NCBI RefSeq assembly: GCF_003349955.1
Contig: NZ_QLKQ01000015.1
Location: 34,514-98,513, forward strand
DNA: 64,000 nucleotides
Direction of reading: 5' to 3'
DNA from: Azospirillum brasilense
GTDB lineage: Bacteria > Pseudomonadota > Alphaproteobacteria > Azospirillales > Azospirillaceae
The notes below the pieces were generated by a model that worked only from the letters and a program-made list of their open reading frames with translations, did no database searches and was not told the DNA's origin. Positions 45,024-55,776 of the stretch are shown piece after piece (position 1 is the first letter of the stretch; each line of letters opens with the position of its first letter). Both the position numbers and the translations under genes were made by a program.

Positions 45024-45506
45024 ATGATCCGGCTGAGCAAGCTGACCGACTACGCCATCGTCGTGATGAGCGAAATGGCGCGCCATGTGGGTACGGTTCA
45101 CACCGTCTCCCATCTGGCGGAGCGCACGGGCGTGCCCTCCCCCACGGTCGCCAAGCTCATGAAGACGCTGACCCCGGCGGGCCTCACGACCTCGCACCGC
45201 GGCGCCGCGGGTGGTTATGCGCTCAGCCGCGCCGCCGATGCAATCTCTATCGCCGAGATCATCACGGCGCTCGACGGCCCGATCGCGCTGACCGCCTGTG
45301 TCGAGGGCGGCGACAGCCAGTGCGGCGTCCAGCGCCTGTGCCCGATGCGCGGCGGCTGGGAAAAGGTCAACAGCGCCATCCGCGGCGCGCTGGAACAGGT
45401 GACGCTGGCCGACATGATGGGACCGCCCGCTTGGGCGGAGGGACCACCCGGCCCGCTCGACAGCATTGGAGCCGGCCCCAGCCCGGCACGGCGCGCCGCC
45501 GTCTGA
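45024..45506 (+). CDS. Rrf2-family SUF/Fe-S regulator (IscR-like)
   Basis: 160 residues. Winged helix at the N-terminus ('[21 protein letters not shown]', '[18 protein letters not shown]', '[10 protein letters not shown]'), then a dimerisation helix and three cysteines within '[19 protein letters not shown]' (about residues 91-109), the spacing used by IscR-type proteins to hold a [2Fe-2S] cluster. ATG at 45024 fits the family; a GTG two codons earlier is open. First gene of the suf operon, with a palindrome over its own promoter, so it probably represses suf when clusters are plentiful. The gap to sufB is 49 bases. Confidence 0.92.
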   Translation: MIRLSKLTDYAIVVMSEMARHVGTVHTVSHLAERTGVPSPTVAKLMKTLTPAGLTTSHRGAAGGYALSRAADAISIAEIITALDGPIALTACVEGGDSQCGVQRLCPMRGGWEKVNSAIRGALEQVTLADMMGPPAWAEGPPGPLDSIGAGPSPARRAAV

Positions 45507-45555
45507 CGTTTCGGCGCCTTCATCGGACAACGCTTTCAGGGAACGAGAGACAAGC

Positions 45556-47043
<1,488 letters not shown>

Positions 47044-47075
47044 CCGCCCACCGTATCGCGAAGGAAGAAGAAACG

Positions 47076-47828
47076 ATGATCGAGATCAAGAACCTGCACG
47101 CCTCGGTGGACGGCAAGGAAATCCTCAAGGGCATCGACCTGACGATCAACCCGGGCGAGGTGCACGCCATCATGGGGCCCAACGGCTCGGGCAAGAGCAC
47201 GCTCAGCTACGTGCTGGCCGGCCGCGACGGCTATGAGATCACCGAGGGCTCGGTGAGCTTCCTCGGCAAGGACCTGCTGGAGATGGAACCGGAGGAGCGC
47301 GCCGCCGCCGGCCTGTTCCTGGCCTTCCAGTATCCGGTCGAAATCCCCGGCGTCGCCAACACCACCTTCCTGAAGTCCGCCCTGAACGCCATCCGCAAGA
47401 AGCGCGGCGAGCCGGAGCTGGACGCCATGCAGTTCCTGAAGCTGGTGCGCGAGAAGACCAAGGCGCTGAGCATGACCGACGAGATGCTGAAGCGCGCGGT
47501 CAACGTCGGCTTCTCGGGCGGCGAGAAGAAGCGGAACGAGACGCTCCAGATGGCCGTTCTCCAGCCGAAATTCGCCATCCTCGACGAGACGGACAGCGGC
47601 CTGGACATCGACGCGCTGAAGATCGTCGCCGAGGGCGTGAACGCGCTCCGCTCGCCAGAGCGGTCGATGCTGGTCATCACCCACTACCAGCGCCTGCTCG
47701 ACTACATCGTGCCGGACCATGTCCATGTGCTGGCCTTCGGCAAGATCCAGCGCTCCGGCGGCAAGGAGCTGGCCCTGGAGCTGGAGAAGAACGGCTACGC
47801 CGAGTTCGGCGTGAACGAGGCGGCCTGA
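47076..47828 (+). CDS. sufC: SufC, ABC-type ATPase of the SUF system
   Basis: 250 residues. Walker A '[15 protein letters not shown]' near residue 32, the SufC-specific '[13 protein letters not shown]', signature '[11 protein letters not shown]', Walker B '[14 protein letters not shown]', and the switch histidine in '[13 protein letters not shown]'. ATP binding drives rearrangement of the SufBC2D complex. Starts 32 bases after sufB with an AAGGAAG ribosome site; 2 bases separate its stop from sufD. Confidence 0.98.
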   Translation: MIEIKNLHASVDGKEILKGIDLTINPGEVHAIMGPNGSGKSTLSYVLAGRDGYEITEGSVSFLGKDLLEMEPEERAAAGLFLAFQYPVEIPGVANTTFLKSALNAIRKKRGEPELDAMQFLKLVREKTKALSMTDEMLKRAVNVGFSGGEKKRNETLQMAVLQPKFAILDETDSGLDIDALKIVAEGVNALRSPERSMLVITHYQRLLDYIVPDHVHVLAFGKIQRSGGKELALELEKNGYAEFGVNEAA

Positions 47829-47830
47829 CC

Positions 47831-49186
47831 ATGGCGACGACAACCCTCACCAAGGCGCCGCGGGGCTACGACCCGGCGGCGGCCAAGCCCTTCCTGGAGC
47901 AGTTCGACCGGGTCAAGGACGGCCTGCCCGGCGCCGGCCTGTCCTGGCTGACCGACCTGCGCGGCCAGGGCCATGACCGCTTCGCCGCGCTCGGCCTGCC
48001 GACCGTCAAGAACGAGTCCTGGCGCTACACCAACCTGCGCGCGCTCGACAAGCTGTCCTTCCAGCCGGCCACGGACGCCGGCGAGGCCGTCCGCTTCGAC
48101 TTGCTGCCGACCGTGCGCGCGGACGGCGCGACCGGGCCGCGGCTGGTCTTCGTGGACGGCCGCTTCCGGGCGGAGCTGTCCTCCACCGCCGGCCTGCCGG
48201 CGGGTGTCGAACTGTTGAATCTCGCCGACGCCCTGACGCGCAAGCCCGATCTGGTGGCCGAGCATCTGGGCCGCATCGCCGCCCCCGACGATCAGCCGCT
48301 GGTCGCGCTGAACACCGCCTTCCTGGCGGACGGCCCGGTCCTGCATGTGCCGCGCGGCGTCACGGTGGACGAGACCATCGAGCTGGTCTTCGTCTCCGTC
48401 GGCACCGAGGCGCAGCCGACCGCCTTCCACCCGCGCGGCCTGATCGTCGCCGAGGCGGAGTCCCGCGCCGTGATCGTCGAGCATCACGTCGGCCTGGGCT
48501 CCTGCACCACCCTGTCGAACGGCGTGACCGAGGTCTTCGTCGGCGCGGGCGCGTCGGTCCACCATTACAAGGTCCAGCGCGAGCACACGGACTCCTTCCA
48601 CCTGTCGCACACCGCGGCGAAGGTGGCGGGCAAGGGCATCTACGACAACTTCATCCTGACCATCGGCGCCAAGCTGTCGCGCAACGAGGTGACCAGCGTC
48701 CTCGACGGCGAGGAAGGCGACACGCATGTCAGCGGCGCCTACATGGTGCGCGGCGGCCAGCATGTCGACACCACGACCTTCATCGACCACGCCAAGCCCT
48801 GCTGCACCAGCCGCGAGGTCTACAAGGGCGTGATCGACGACCAGGCCCGCGCCGTCTTCCAGGGCAAGATCATCGTGCGCCCCAACGCGCAGAAGACCGA
48901 CGGCTACCAGCAGAACCGCGCGCTCCTGCTTTCCGACACGGCGGAGATCGACGCGAAGCCGGAGCTGGAGATCTACGCCGACGACGTGAAGTGCAGCCAC
49001 GGCGCCACGGTGGGCGAGTTGGACGACGACCAGCTCTTCTACCTGCGCGCCCGCGGCATCGACAAGGACACGGCGCGCGGCCTGCTGATCGGCGCCTTCC
49101 TGTCCGAAGCACTGGAGGAGATCGCCGAGGAGAGCGTCCGCGACGCCTTCCAGAGCTACGTCGCCAACTGGCAGAACGCGCGCTGA
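47831..49186 (+). CDS. sufD: SufD, SUF scaffold subunit
   Basis: 451 residues, paralogue of SufB. 'ESWRYTNLRALDKLSF' near residue 62 and the C-terminal 'DVKCSHGATVGELDDDQLFYLRARGID' are typical of SufD, the latter including the conserved His. Forms the heterodimer with SufB. The start 2 bases after the sufC stop and the stop 14 bases before sufS fit one polycistronic message. Confidence 0.97.
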   Translation: MATTTLTKAPRGYDPAAAKPFLEQFDRVKDGLPGAGLSWLTDLRGQGHDRFAALGLPTVKNESWRYTNLRALDKLSFQPATDAGEAVRFDLLPTVRADGATGPRLVFVDGRFRAELSSTAGLPAGVELLNLADALTRKPDLVAEHLGRIAAPDDQPLVALNTAFLADGPVLHVPRGVTVDETIELVFVSVGTEAQPTAFHPRGLIVAEAESRAVIVEHHVGLGSCTTLSNGVTEVFVGAGASVHHYKVQREHTDSFHLSHTAAKVAGKGIYDNFILTIGAKLSRNEVTSVLDGEEGDTHVSGAYMVRGGQHVDTTTFIDHAKPCCTSREVYKGVIDDQARAVFQGKIIVRPNAQKTDGYQQNRALLLSDTAEIDAKPELEIYADDVKCSHGATVGELDDDQLFYLRARGIDKDTARGLLIGAFLSEALEEIAEESVRDAFQSYVANWQNAR

Positions 49187-49200
49187 GGAGGGACCCGGAT

Positions 49201-50475
49201 ATGGACACCCAGATCGCCCTCCCCACCTCCGCCCCCACCTTCGATGTCGAGCGCGTCCGCGCCGACTTCCCCATCCTGTCGCGCAGCGTGCACGAGCGGA
49301 AGGGCAAGCCCGGCAAGCCGCTCGTCTATCTGGACAGCGCCGCCTCCGCGCAGAAGCCGCGGCAGGTCATCGACGCCATGACCCGCTTCCTGGAGGAGGA
49401 TTATTCCAACATCCACCGGGGCGTCCATTTCCTGTCGCAGACCGCGACCGACCAGTTCGAGGAGGCCCGCCGCAAGGTCGCCCGCTTCCTGAACGCCCCG
49501 TCGGAGCGCAACATCGTCTTCACCCGCAGCGCGACCGAGGCCGTCAACCTCGTCGCCCACAGCTATGGCCGGACCTTCCTGTCGGAAGGCGACGAGATCA
49601 TCGTCTCGGTCATGGAGCACCACGCCAACATCGTGCCGTGGCAGCTCCTCCAGATGGACAAGGGCATCCGCATCCGCGTCGTCCCGGTGGACGAACACGG
49701 CGTGCTGGACCTGAACGCCTACGAGGACCTGCTGTCCGACCGCACGAAGCTGGTGGCGATGACCCACTGCTCCAACGTGCTGGGCACGGTGACTCCGGCC
49801 AAGATCATCGCCCGCATGGCGCACGAGCGCGGCGTGCCGGTGCTGTTCGACGGCAGCCAGGCCGCGGTGCACGGCGTGGTGGATGTGCAGGACATCGACG
49901 CCGACTTCTACATCATGACCGGCCACAAGCTGTACGGACCGACCGGGACCGGCGTGCTGTACGGCAAGTACGATCTGCTGAAGAAGATGCCCCCCTACCA
50001 GGGCGGCGGCGACATGATCGAGAGCGTCAGCTTCGAAGGCACCACCTTCAAGGCCCCGCCGGCCCGCTTCGAGGCAGGCACCCCGGCGATCACCGAGGTG
50101 ATCGGGCTGGGCGTGGCGCTGGACTACATGGAATCGCTGGGCCGCGAGGCCATCGCGGCGCACGAGCATGACCTGCTCCAGTACGCCACGCAGCAGCTTT
50201 CCCAGATCGACGGCCTGCGCGTCTACGGCACCGCGCCGGGCAAGGGCCCGATCATCTCCTTCACGCTGGAGGGCGTGCACCCGCACGACCTCGGCACCAT
50301 CGTGGACCAGTACGGCGTCGCCGTGCGGGTCGGCCGCCACTGCGCGGAGCCGCTGATGGAGCGTTTCGGGGTCGGCGCCACGGCGCGGGCCAGCTTCGCC
50401 CTTTACAACACGCGGGCGGAAGCCGACGCTCTGGTCGAATCGGTGATCGCGGTGAAGGAGTTCTTCGGAGCATGA
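49201..50475 (+). CDS. sufS: SufS, cysteine desulfurase (class II)
   Basis: 424 residues. PLP enzyme that releases sulfur from cysteine for cluster building. 'VYLDSAASAQKPRQVIDAM' at about 42, 'IVFTRSATEAVNLVAHSYG', the PLP lysine in 'IMTGHKLYGPTGTGVLYG', and the catalytic cysteine in 'VAVRVGRHCAEPLM' near residue 380. ATG at 49201 has GAGGAGGG upstream. Overlaps sufU by 4 bases; the pair SufS-SufU normally act together. Confidence 0.97.
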   Translation: MDTQIALPTSAPTFDVERVRADFPILSRSVHERKGKPGKPLVYLDSAASAQKPRQVIDAMTRFLEEDYSNIHRGVHFLSQTATDQFEEARRKVARFLNAPSERNIVFTRSATEAVNLVAHSYGRTFLSEGDEIIVSVMEHHANIVPWQLLQMDKGIRIRVVPVDEHGVLDLNAYEDLLSDRTKLVAMTHCSNVLGTVTPAKIIARMAHERGVPVLFDGSQAAVHGVVDVQDIDADFYIMTGHKLYGPTGTGVLYGKYDLLKKMPPYQGGGDMIESVSFEGTTFKAPPARFEAGTPAITEVIGLGVALDYMESLGREAIAAHEHDLLQYATQQLSQIDGLRVYGTAPGKGPIISFTLEGVHPHDLGTIVDQYGVAVRVGRHCAEPLMERFGVGATARASFALYNTRAEADALVESVIAVKEFFGA

Positions 50476-50939
50476 TGGACGAACTGCGCGAGCTGTACCA
50501 GGAGGTGATCCTGGACCACGGCAAGAACCCCCGGAACTTCCGGCATCCCGACGATGCCAACCGGGAGGCCAAGGGTGAGAACCCCATGTGCGGCGACCGC
50601 TTCATGGTCTATCTGAAGCTGAAGGACGGGGTGGTCGAGGATGTGGCCTTCCAGGGCCGCGGCTGCGCCATCTCCACCGCCAGCGCGTCCATGATGACCG
50701 AGGTGGTCAAGGGCAAGACCGAGGCGGAGGCCAAGGCCCTGTTCGAGACCTTCCACGACCTGTGCACCAAGGACGACCACGAGCATGGCGACCACGGCCC
50801 GGTGGACGAGGACGCCATGGAACGGCTGATGGTGCTGTCCGGCGTCCGTCAGTTCCCGGTGCGCGTGAAATGCGCCACCCTCGCCTGGCACGCGATGAAC
50901 GCGGCCATCGAAGGCGAGGACAAGGCGAGCAGCGAGTAA
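50472..50939 (+). CDS. sufU: SufU-type IscU-like sulfur acceptor/scaffold
   Basis: 155 residues. Zinc and sulfur-transfer ligands of SufU are present: C40 and D42 ('NPMCGDRF'), C65 ('GRGCAIS') and the late cysteine in 'VRVKCATLAWHAM'. The insert between the last two ('CTKDDHEHGDHGPVDED') is longer and more acidic/His-rich than in IscU. Accepts sulfur from SufS. Start overlaps the sufS stop (ATGATG, with the second ATG as an alternative). In many alphaproteobacteria SufE does this job; SufU here is notable but not unusual. Confidence 0.93.
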   Translation: MMDELRELYQEVILDHGKNPRNFRHPDDANREAKGENPMCGDRFMVYLKLKDGVVEDVAFQGRGCAISTASASMMTEVVKGKTEAEAKALFETFHDLCTKDDHEHGDHGPVDEDAMERLMVLSGVRQFPVRVKCATLAWHAMNAAIEGEDKASSE

Positions 50940-50962
50940 GTTGCAGGAAACGGTGAAACGCG

Positions 50963-51370
50963 ATGCCCGATGACGCGATCTCCAAGGACGCCGACGCCGC
51001 GGAGGCCAGGCCGATGAACCAGACCGAAGCGGACATGGCGGCGGCCAAGGCCGCCTACGATCCGCGCGCCGCGCTGAGCGAGGCGGTGATCTCGGCGCTG
51101 AAGAGCTGCTACGACCCGGAAATCCCCGTGGACATCTGGGAACTGGGCCTGATCTACCGCGTCGACATCGGCCCGAACAACGAGGTCGAGATCGACATGA
51201 CCCTGACCAGCCCCATGTGCCCGGTGGCCGGCGAACTGCCGATGCAGGTGCAGCAGGCGGTTGAGTCCGTCGAGGACGTCACCACATGCAAGGTGGAACT
51301 GGTTTGGGAACCGCCCTGGCGCCAGGACATGATGTCCGAGGTCGCGCGGGTCCAACTGGATATGTTTTAA
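50963..51370 (+). CDS. sufT: SufT / DUF59 (MIP18-like) Fe-S maturation protein
   Basis: 135 residues. 'SALKSCYDPEIPVDIWELGLIYRVDI' (parts) is the DUF59 signature; 'LTSPMCPVAGELPMQVQQAVESV' carries the conserved TSPxCP cysteine. SufT-type proteins help deliver clusters to targets. The N-terminal ~35 residues are a charged extension. Lies 23 bases after sufU and 16 before the A-type carrier. Confidence 0.94.
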   Translation: MPDDAISKDADAAEARPMNQTEADMAAAKAAYDPRAALSEAVISALKSCYDPEIPVDIWELGLIYRVDIGPNNEVEIDMTLTSPMCPVAGELPMQVQQAVESVEDVTTCKVELVWEPPWRQDMMSEVARVQLDMF

Positions 51371-51386
51371 GGAGGCGAAGATCCCC

Positions 51387-51743
51387 ATGGCCACGGCTTC
51401 CACGACCTCTCTCCCCAAGGCCCTTTCCATCACCGACGCCGCCGCGGAGCGCGTGCGGATGCTGATGTCGAAGGCGACCGACGATTACATCGGCCTGCGC
51501 ATCGGCGTGAAGGCGAAGGGCTGCTCCGGCCTCAGCTACGACGTGCAGTACGCCAAGGAAAAGATGAAGTTCGACGAGGTGGTCGAGGACAAGGGCGTCA
51601 CCGTCCTGATCGACCCCGCCGCCGTGATGTTCCTGATCGGCAGCGAGATGGACTACGTCGACGACAAGTTCCAGACCGGCTTCGTCTTCAAGAACCCGAA
51701 CGAGAAGGGCCGCTGCGGCTGCGGCGAGAGCTTCCACGTTTGA
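51387..51743 (+). CDS. sufA: SufA/IscA-type Fe-S carrier
   Basis: 118 residues of the HesB/IscA family. The three cluster-binding cysteines are in 'VKAKGCSGLSYDVQYA' and the C-terminal 'GRCGCGESFHV'. Carries clusters from SufBCD to apoproteins. The ATG follows GGAGGCGAAG (a strong site about 9 bases upstream). Last gene of the operon, ending in a 14-base-stem terminator. Confidence 0.96.
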   Translation: MATASTTSLPKALSITDAAAERVRMLMSKATDDYIGLRIGVKAKGCSGLSYDVQYAKEKMKFDEVVEDKGVTVLIDPAAVMFLIGSEMDYVDDKFQTGFVFKNPNEKGRCGCGESFHV

Positions 51744-51761
51744 GGTTACGGATCGCCGTTG

Positions 51762-51798
51762 AAAGAAGCCCCTGTACGGTTTGAACAGGGGCTTCTTT
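51762..51798. terminator. Bidirectional terminator between suf and the toxin-antitoxin pair
   Basis: Perfect 14-base stem (aaagaagcccctgt at 51762-51775; partner 51785-51798) with a 9-base loop. A-tract and T-tract flanks on either strand let it stop both the suf message and the facing toxin gene, whose stop codon lies within its right arm. Confidence 0.9.
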
Positions 51799-52093
51799 AT
51801 TCGTCAGGCCAACGCATGGCGCCGTGAATGATGCGGAGAACGGCAACGGCGTCGTCCGGCCCGTCTCCATCGATCAGATAGACGATGATGTAAGGCAGGC
51901 CAGGAATCACCAGTTCCCGCGTTCCTGGGACACGTCCGGTCCGCCCGATCCTGGGCGTGCCGCCGATGCGCTCAACAGCGTCCAGCACTTTGCGGCCAAC
52001 GATCCCCGCCGCGCCAGGATTCTGCCGTTCGATCCACTCACAAATGCCAAGGAAGTCGTTCCGCGCCGGTTGCGTCCAGCGGGGTTGCTTCAT
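51797..52093 (-). CDS. ParE/RelE-superfamily toxin
   Basis: 98 residues. 'RWTQPARNDFLGICEWI' and 'RTGRVPGTRELVIPGLPYIIVYLID' and 'AVAVLRIIHGAMRWP' are the N-terminal helix, central strands and C-terminal strand of ParE/RelE toxins. Whether it poisons gyrase (ParE) or cuts mRNA (RelE) cannot be told. The start overlaps the antitoxin stop by 4 bases, the usual antitoxin-first order. The stop lies in the terminator arm shared with suf. Confidence 0.9.
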   Translation of the reverse strand: MKQPRWTQPARNDFLGICEWIERQNPGAAGIVGRKVLDAVERIGGTPRIGRTGRVPGTRELVIPGLPYIIVYLIDGDGPDDAVAVLRIIHGAMRWPDE

Positions 52094-52338
52094 TGGGCTC
52101 GGCCATAGCGGCGTTCGAAATCCGCGATGACATCGCTATGCTCGACCGTATCGCCGGCCTGCCAAGCGGTGATGCCGTCCTGAACCGCGGCTGCAAACTG
52201 TTCTTCGGTGCGGACAAAGGCCTGCAACGCCTGTTCGATCAAAACATCCTTGGACCAGCCATGCTCATCCGCAAGCCGTTGCAGGCTGGCGTTGAGGTCC
52301 TCGCTGATTTCGGCATTCACACGAACGGTTTTGCCCAT
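52090..52338 (-). CDS. Ribbon-helix-helix antitoxin
   Basis: 82 residues. A basic N-terminal strand ('MGKTVRVNAEISEDLNASLQ') and two helices form a CopG/ParD-type ribbon-helix-helix; the C-terminal acidic helix ('GDTVEHSDVIADFERRYG') would wrap the toxin. ATG at 52338 has GGAGGTGG just upstream; a longer frame to 52467 lacks similarity. Expected to repress its own promoter. Confidence 0.88.
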   Translation of the reverse strand: MGKTVRVNAEISEDLNASLQRLADEHGWSKDVLIEQALQAFVRTEEQFAAAVQDGITAWQAGDTVEHSDVIADFERRYGRAQ

Positions 52339-52524
52339 CGTCCACCTCCGCGCTTCATGATAGTCACGCTCCACATCGCCGACAAGCGCGGCACCCCAGC
52401 GCGACACCATTGATTCCCGTTGGGGAACACCCCCTGTCCAACGGCGTCCCGCGTCCCCACTCTCCATGCTAGAGTCCGTCCCCGCGACGCCGACACGGCC
52501 AAAACAAGGTTAGAGAAAAGCCCC

Positions 52525-55182
52525 ATGGACAAAGGCACGCCCAAGGCCATCCGCCTGCAGGACTACCGCCCGCCCGCGCATCTGATCGACACGGTCGATC
52601 TGTTCTTCGACCTCGGCGAGGAGGCGACCACGGTCCGCGCGCAGCTCGGGCTGCGGCGCAACCCGGCGCGCGACGACGCGGCGGCGCTGCCGCTGACGCT
52701 GGACGGGCAGCGGCTGGAACTGGTGTCCGTGGCGCTGAACGGGCAGCCGCTGGGCGATGCCGACTACACCGTCACGCCGGACCATCTGACCGTCCACAGC
52801 GTGCCGGAGACCTTCACGCTGGAAACCGTCGTCCGCATCAAGCCGCAGGAGAACACCGCGCTGGAGGGGCTCTACAAGTCCTCCGGCAACTTCTGCACCC
52901 AGTGCGAAGCCGAGGGCTTCCGCAAGATCACCTATTTCGCCGACCGGCCCGACGTGATGGCCCGCTACACCACCACGATCACCGCGGACAAGGCGCGCTA
53001 TCCGGTGCTGCTGTCCAACGGCAACTTGGTGGACTCCGGCGACCTGCCCGACGGGCGCCACCGCGCCGTGTGGGAGGACCCCTTCCCCAAGCCCTGCTAC
53101 CTGTTCGCCCTGGTCGCCGGCACGCTGGTTCACCAGGAGGACCGTTTCCGCACCGCGTCTGGCCGCGACGTCACCCTGCGCATCTATGTGGAGCCGGGGA
53201 ACGAGGACAAGGTCGACCACGCCATGCGCTCGCTCATCAAGTCGATGCGCTGGGACGAGGAGGTGTTCGGTCTGGAATACGACCTCGACATCTTCAACAT
53301 CGTCGCGGTCGGCGACTTCAACATGGGGGCGATGGAGAACAAGTCCCTCAACGTCTTCAACACCAAATACATCCTGGCGAAGCCGGAAACCGCCACCGAC
53401 CAGGACTTCCTGGGCATCGAGGCGGTGGTGGCGCACGAGTATTTCCACAACTGGACCGGCAACCGCGTCACCTGCCGCGACTGGTTCCAGCTGTCGCTGA
53501 AGGAAGGGCTGACCGTCTTCCGCGACCAGGAATTCTCCAGTGACATGAACTCGCGGGCGGTCAAGCGCATCGCCGACGTGCAGCGCCTGCGCACCGTGCA
53601 GTTCCCCGAGGATTCCGGCGCCATGGCGCATCCCGTGCGCCCGGACAGCTATGTGGAGATCAACAACTTCTACACCCCCACCGTCTACGACAAGGGGTCG
53701 GAAGTCATCCGCATGTACCACACGCTGCTGGGGCCGCAGGGCTTCCGCAAGGGCATGGACCTGTATTTCCAGCGCCACGACGGGCAGGCGGTCACTTGCG
53801 ACGACTTCGCCGCGGCGATGTCCGACGCCACCGGCGTCGACCTGACCCAGTTCAAGCGCTGGTACCGGCAGGCCGGCACGCCGGAGCTGGACGTGAGCGG
53901 CGCCTATGACGACGCCGCGAAGACCTACCGGCTGACCGTAAAGCAGACCGTGCCGCCCACCCCCGGCCAGCCGGTGAAGGAGCCGATGCACATCCCGCTG
54001 GTCATGGGCCTGCTCGGTCCGGACGGGGCGGACCTGCCGCTGCGCCTGACCGGCGAGGCGGAACCCGTTGGCGCCAGCCACACCCTGCACATCACCGAGG
54101 CCGAGCAGACCTTCACGTTCGTCGACGTGCCGGCCCGCCCGGTGCCGTCGCTGCTGCGCGGTTTCTCCGCCCCGGTGAAGCTGCGGGCCGACCTGACGGA
54201 CGGTGACCTGACCTTCCTGATGGCCAACGACAGCGACGCCTTCAACCGCTGGGAGGCCGGGCAGACGCTGGCGACCCGGTTGCTGCTCTCCCTCGTCGCC
54301 GACCGGCAGGCCGGGCGGGAGCTGGCGCTGCCCCAGAGCTTCATCGACGCGGTGGGCGCCGTCCTCAAGGACGCCGACCAGGACCCGGCCTTCGCCGCGC
54401 AGGCCCTGGTGCTGCCGACCGAGAGCTACCTCGGCACGCAGATGGAGGTGATCGACCCCGACGCCATCCACGCCGTGCGCGAGTTCGCCCGCCGCCGGCT
54501 GGCCGAGGCGCTGCGGCCCGGCTGGCTGGACACCCACCGCCGCAACGCGGGCAACGAGCCCTTCTCGGTGGACGCCGCGGCCATCGGGCGGCGGGCTCTC
54601 AAGAATCTGTGCCTCGCCTACCTCATGGCGCTGGAGGACGAGGAGGCGCTCGGCCTCTGCCTCGGCCAGTATCGCGGCGCCCAGGCGATGACCGACGTGA
54701 TGGCGGCGCTCCAGTTCCTCAGCAATTCCAACGCTCCGGAGCGGGACGAGGCCATCGCCGCGTTCTACGAACGCTGGAAGGGCGAGGCGCTGGTCGTGGA
54801 CAAGTGGTTCGGCGTGCAGGCGACCTCGCACCGGCCCGACGCGCTGGAACGGGTGACCGCCCTGCTCTCCCACCCCGCCTTCGAGATCCGCAACCCGAAC
54901 AAGGTCTACGCCCTGATCGGCGGTTTCGCGGGCGGCAACCCGGTGCGTTTCCACGACACCAGCGGAGCGGGCTATCGCTTCCTCGCCGACCAGGTCCTGC
55001 GGCTCGACCCGATGAACCCGCAGGTGGCCGCCCGCATGGTCGGCCCCTTCTCGCGCCTGCGCCGCTACGACGCGCCGCGCCGCGCCCTGATGAAGGCCGA
55101 ACTGGAGCGCATCGTCGCCACGCCGGGCCTGTCGCCGGACGTCTTCGAAGTGGCGAGCAAGAGCCTGGAGGCCGCCGGCTGA
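52525..55182 (+). CDS. pepN: Aminopeptidase N (M1 zinc metallopeptidase)
   Basis: 885 residues, close to E. coli PepN (870). The substrate-binding motif 'GAMEN' is at about 268-272, the zinc site 'HEYFHN' begins at H304 (H304, E305, H308) and the second glutamate is in 'LKEGLTVFRDQEFSSDM'. The N-terminal beta domain includes 'GNFCTQCEAEGFRKITYFADRPDVM' (parts), typical of the gammaproteobacterial/alphaproteobacterial PepN type. Cytoplasmic, trims N-terminal residues from peptides. ATG at 52525 fits the family; the frame is open 105 bases upstream without similarity. Confidence 0.97.
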   Translation: MDKGTPKAIRLQDYRPPAHLIDTVDLFFDLGEEATTVRAQLGLRRNPARDDAAALPLTLDGQRLELVSVALNGQPLGDADYTVTPDHLTVHSVPETFTLETVVRIKPQENTALEGLYKSSGNFCTQCEAEGFRKITYFADRPDVMARYTTTITADKARYPVLLSNGNLVDSGDLPDGRHRAVWEDPFPKPCYLFALVAGTLVHQEDRFRTASGRDVTLRIYVEPGNEDKVDHAMRSLIKSMRWDEEVFGLEYDLDIFNIVAVGDFNMGAMENKSLNVFNTKYILAKPETATDQDFLGIEAVVAHEYFHNWTGNRVTCRDWFQLSLKEGLTVFRDQEFSSDMNSRAVKRIADVQRLRTVQFPEDSGAMAHPVRPDSYVEINNFYTPTVYDKGSEVIRMYHTLLGPQGFRKGMDLYFQRHDGQAVTCDDFAAAMSDATGVDLTQFKRWYRQAGTPELDVSGAYDDAAKTYRLTVKQTVPPTPGQPVKEPMHIPLVMGLLGPDGADLPLRLTGEAEPVGASHTLHITEAEQTFTFVDVPARPVPSLLRGFSAPVKLRADLTDGDLTFLMANDSDAFNRWEAGQTLATRLLLSLVADRQAGRELALPQSFIDAVGAVLKDADQDPAFAAQALVLPTESYLGTQMEVIDPDAIHAVREFARRRLAEALRPGWLDTHRRNAGNEPFSVDAAAIGRRALKNLCLAYLMALEDEEALGLCLGQYRGAQAMTDVMAALQFLSNSNAPERDEAIAAFYERWKGEALVVDKWFGVQATSHRPDALERVTALLSHPAFEIRNPNKVYALIGGFAGGNPVRFHDTSGAGYRFLADQVLRLDPMNPQVAARMVGPFSRLRRYDAPRRALMKAELERIVATPGLSPDVFEVASKSLEAAG

Positions 55183-55207
55183 CCCAAAGCCGGTCGGTCC
55201 AAAAGAA

Positions 55208-55237
55208 AAGGGCCGGAGGGTTTCCCCTCCGGCCCTT
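55208..55237 (-). terminator. Terminator between pepN and cytochrome c genes
   Basis: Perfect 13-base stem (aagggccggaggg at 55208-55220; partner 55225-55237) with a 4-base loop. On the minus strand it runs into TTTTCTTTTGG, so it ends the cytochrome c transcript; it also follows the pepN stop by about 25 bases on the plus strand. Confidence 0.88.
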
Positions 55238-55266
55238 CCCCACCCCGCGCCGAAACGCGGGCGTCT

Positions 55267-55647
55267 TTACTTCTGCTCACCCAGGAAGGCGATCAGATCG
55301 TCCACCTTGCCGGCGTCCTTGATGCCCGCGAAGGCCATCGTGCCGCCCGGAACGACTTCCTTCGGGGCGGTGATGTAGGCCTTCAGGTTGTCCGGGGTCC
55401 AGGTCAGACCGCCGGCGGCCTTCTCCTGCATCGGCTTGGAATACTTGAAGCCGTCGATCGAGGCGGCCGGGCGGCCGACGACGCCGAACAGCGACGGGCC
55501 GACCTTGTTCTTGCCCTGCTCCGCGGTGTGGCAGGCCATGCACTGCTTGAAGACGTCCTTACCGGCGGCGGCGTCAGCGGCCTGCGCGGCGCCCGCGCCC
55601 ATGGCAATGCCGGCGATCAGGGCGGCGCCCAGGATATGCTTGTTCAT
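55267..55647 (-). CDS. Class I c-type cytochrome (c2/c550-like)
   Basis: 126 residues. Signal peptide 'NKHILGAALIAGIAMGAGAAQA', then a mature cytochrome with the haem motif 'CMACH' near residue 36, 'KVGPSLFGVVGRPAAS' and the axial-ligand methionine in 'PGGTMAFAGIKD'. The mature size (about 103 residues) is that of mitochondrial-type cytochrome c / c2. Periplasmic electron carrier, probably to a terminal oxidase. Single gene with its own terminator. Confidence 0.95.
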   Translation of the reverse strand: MNKHILGAALIAGIAMGAGAAQAADAAAGKDVFKQCMACHTAEQGKNKVGPSLFGVVGRPAASIDGFKYSKPMQEKAAGGLTWTPDNLKAYITAPKEVVPGGTMAFAGIKDAGKVDDLIAFLGEQK

Positions 55648-55776
55648 TGGTCAGATTCCCCCTTCCGGATGAGGCCGGCGTTCTTGAGCCGGCAGGTTCG
55701 GGCGCAGCATACACATTCTGTGGTTAAGGCCAACCCCCCAACGTGTCGCGCCCAAAGCACAAACACCAAATACGGG

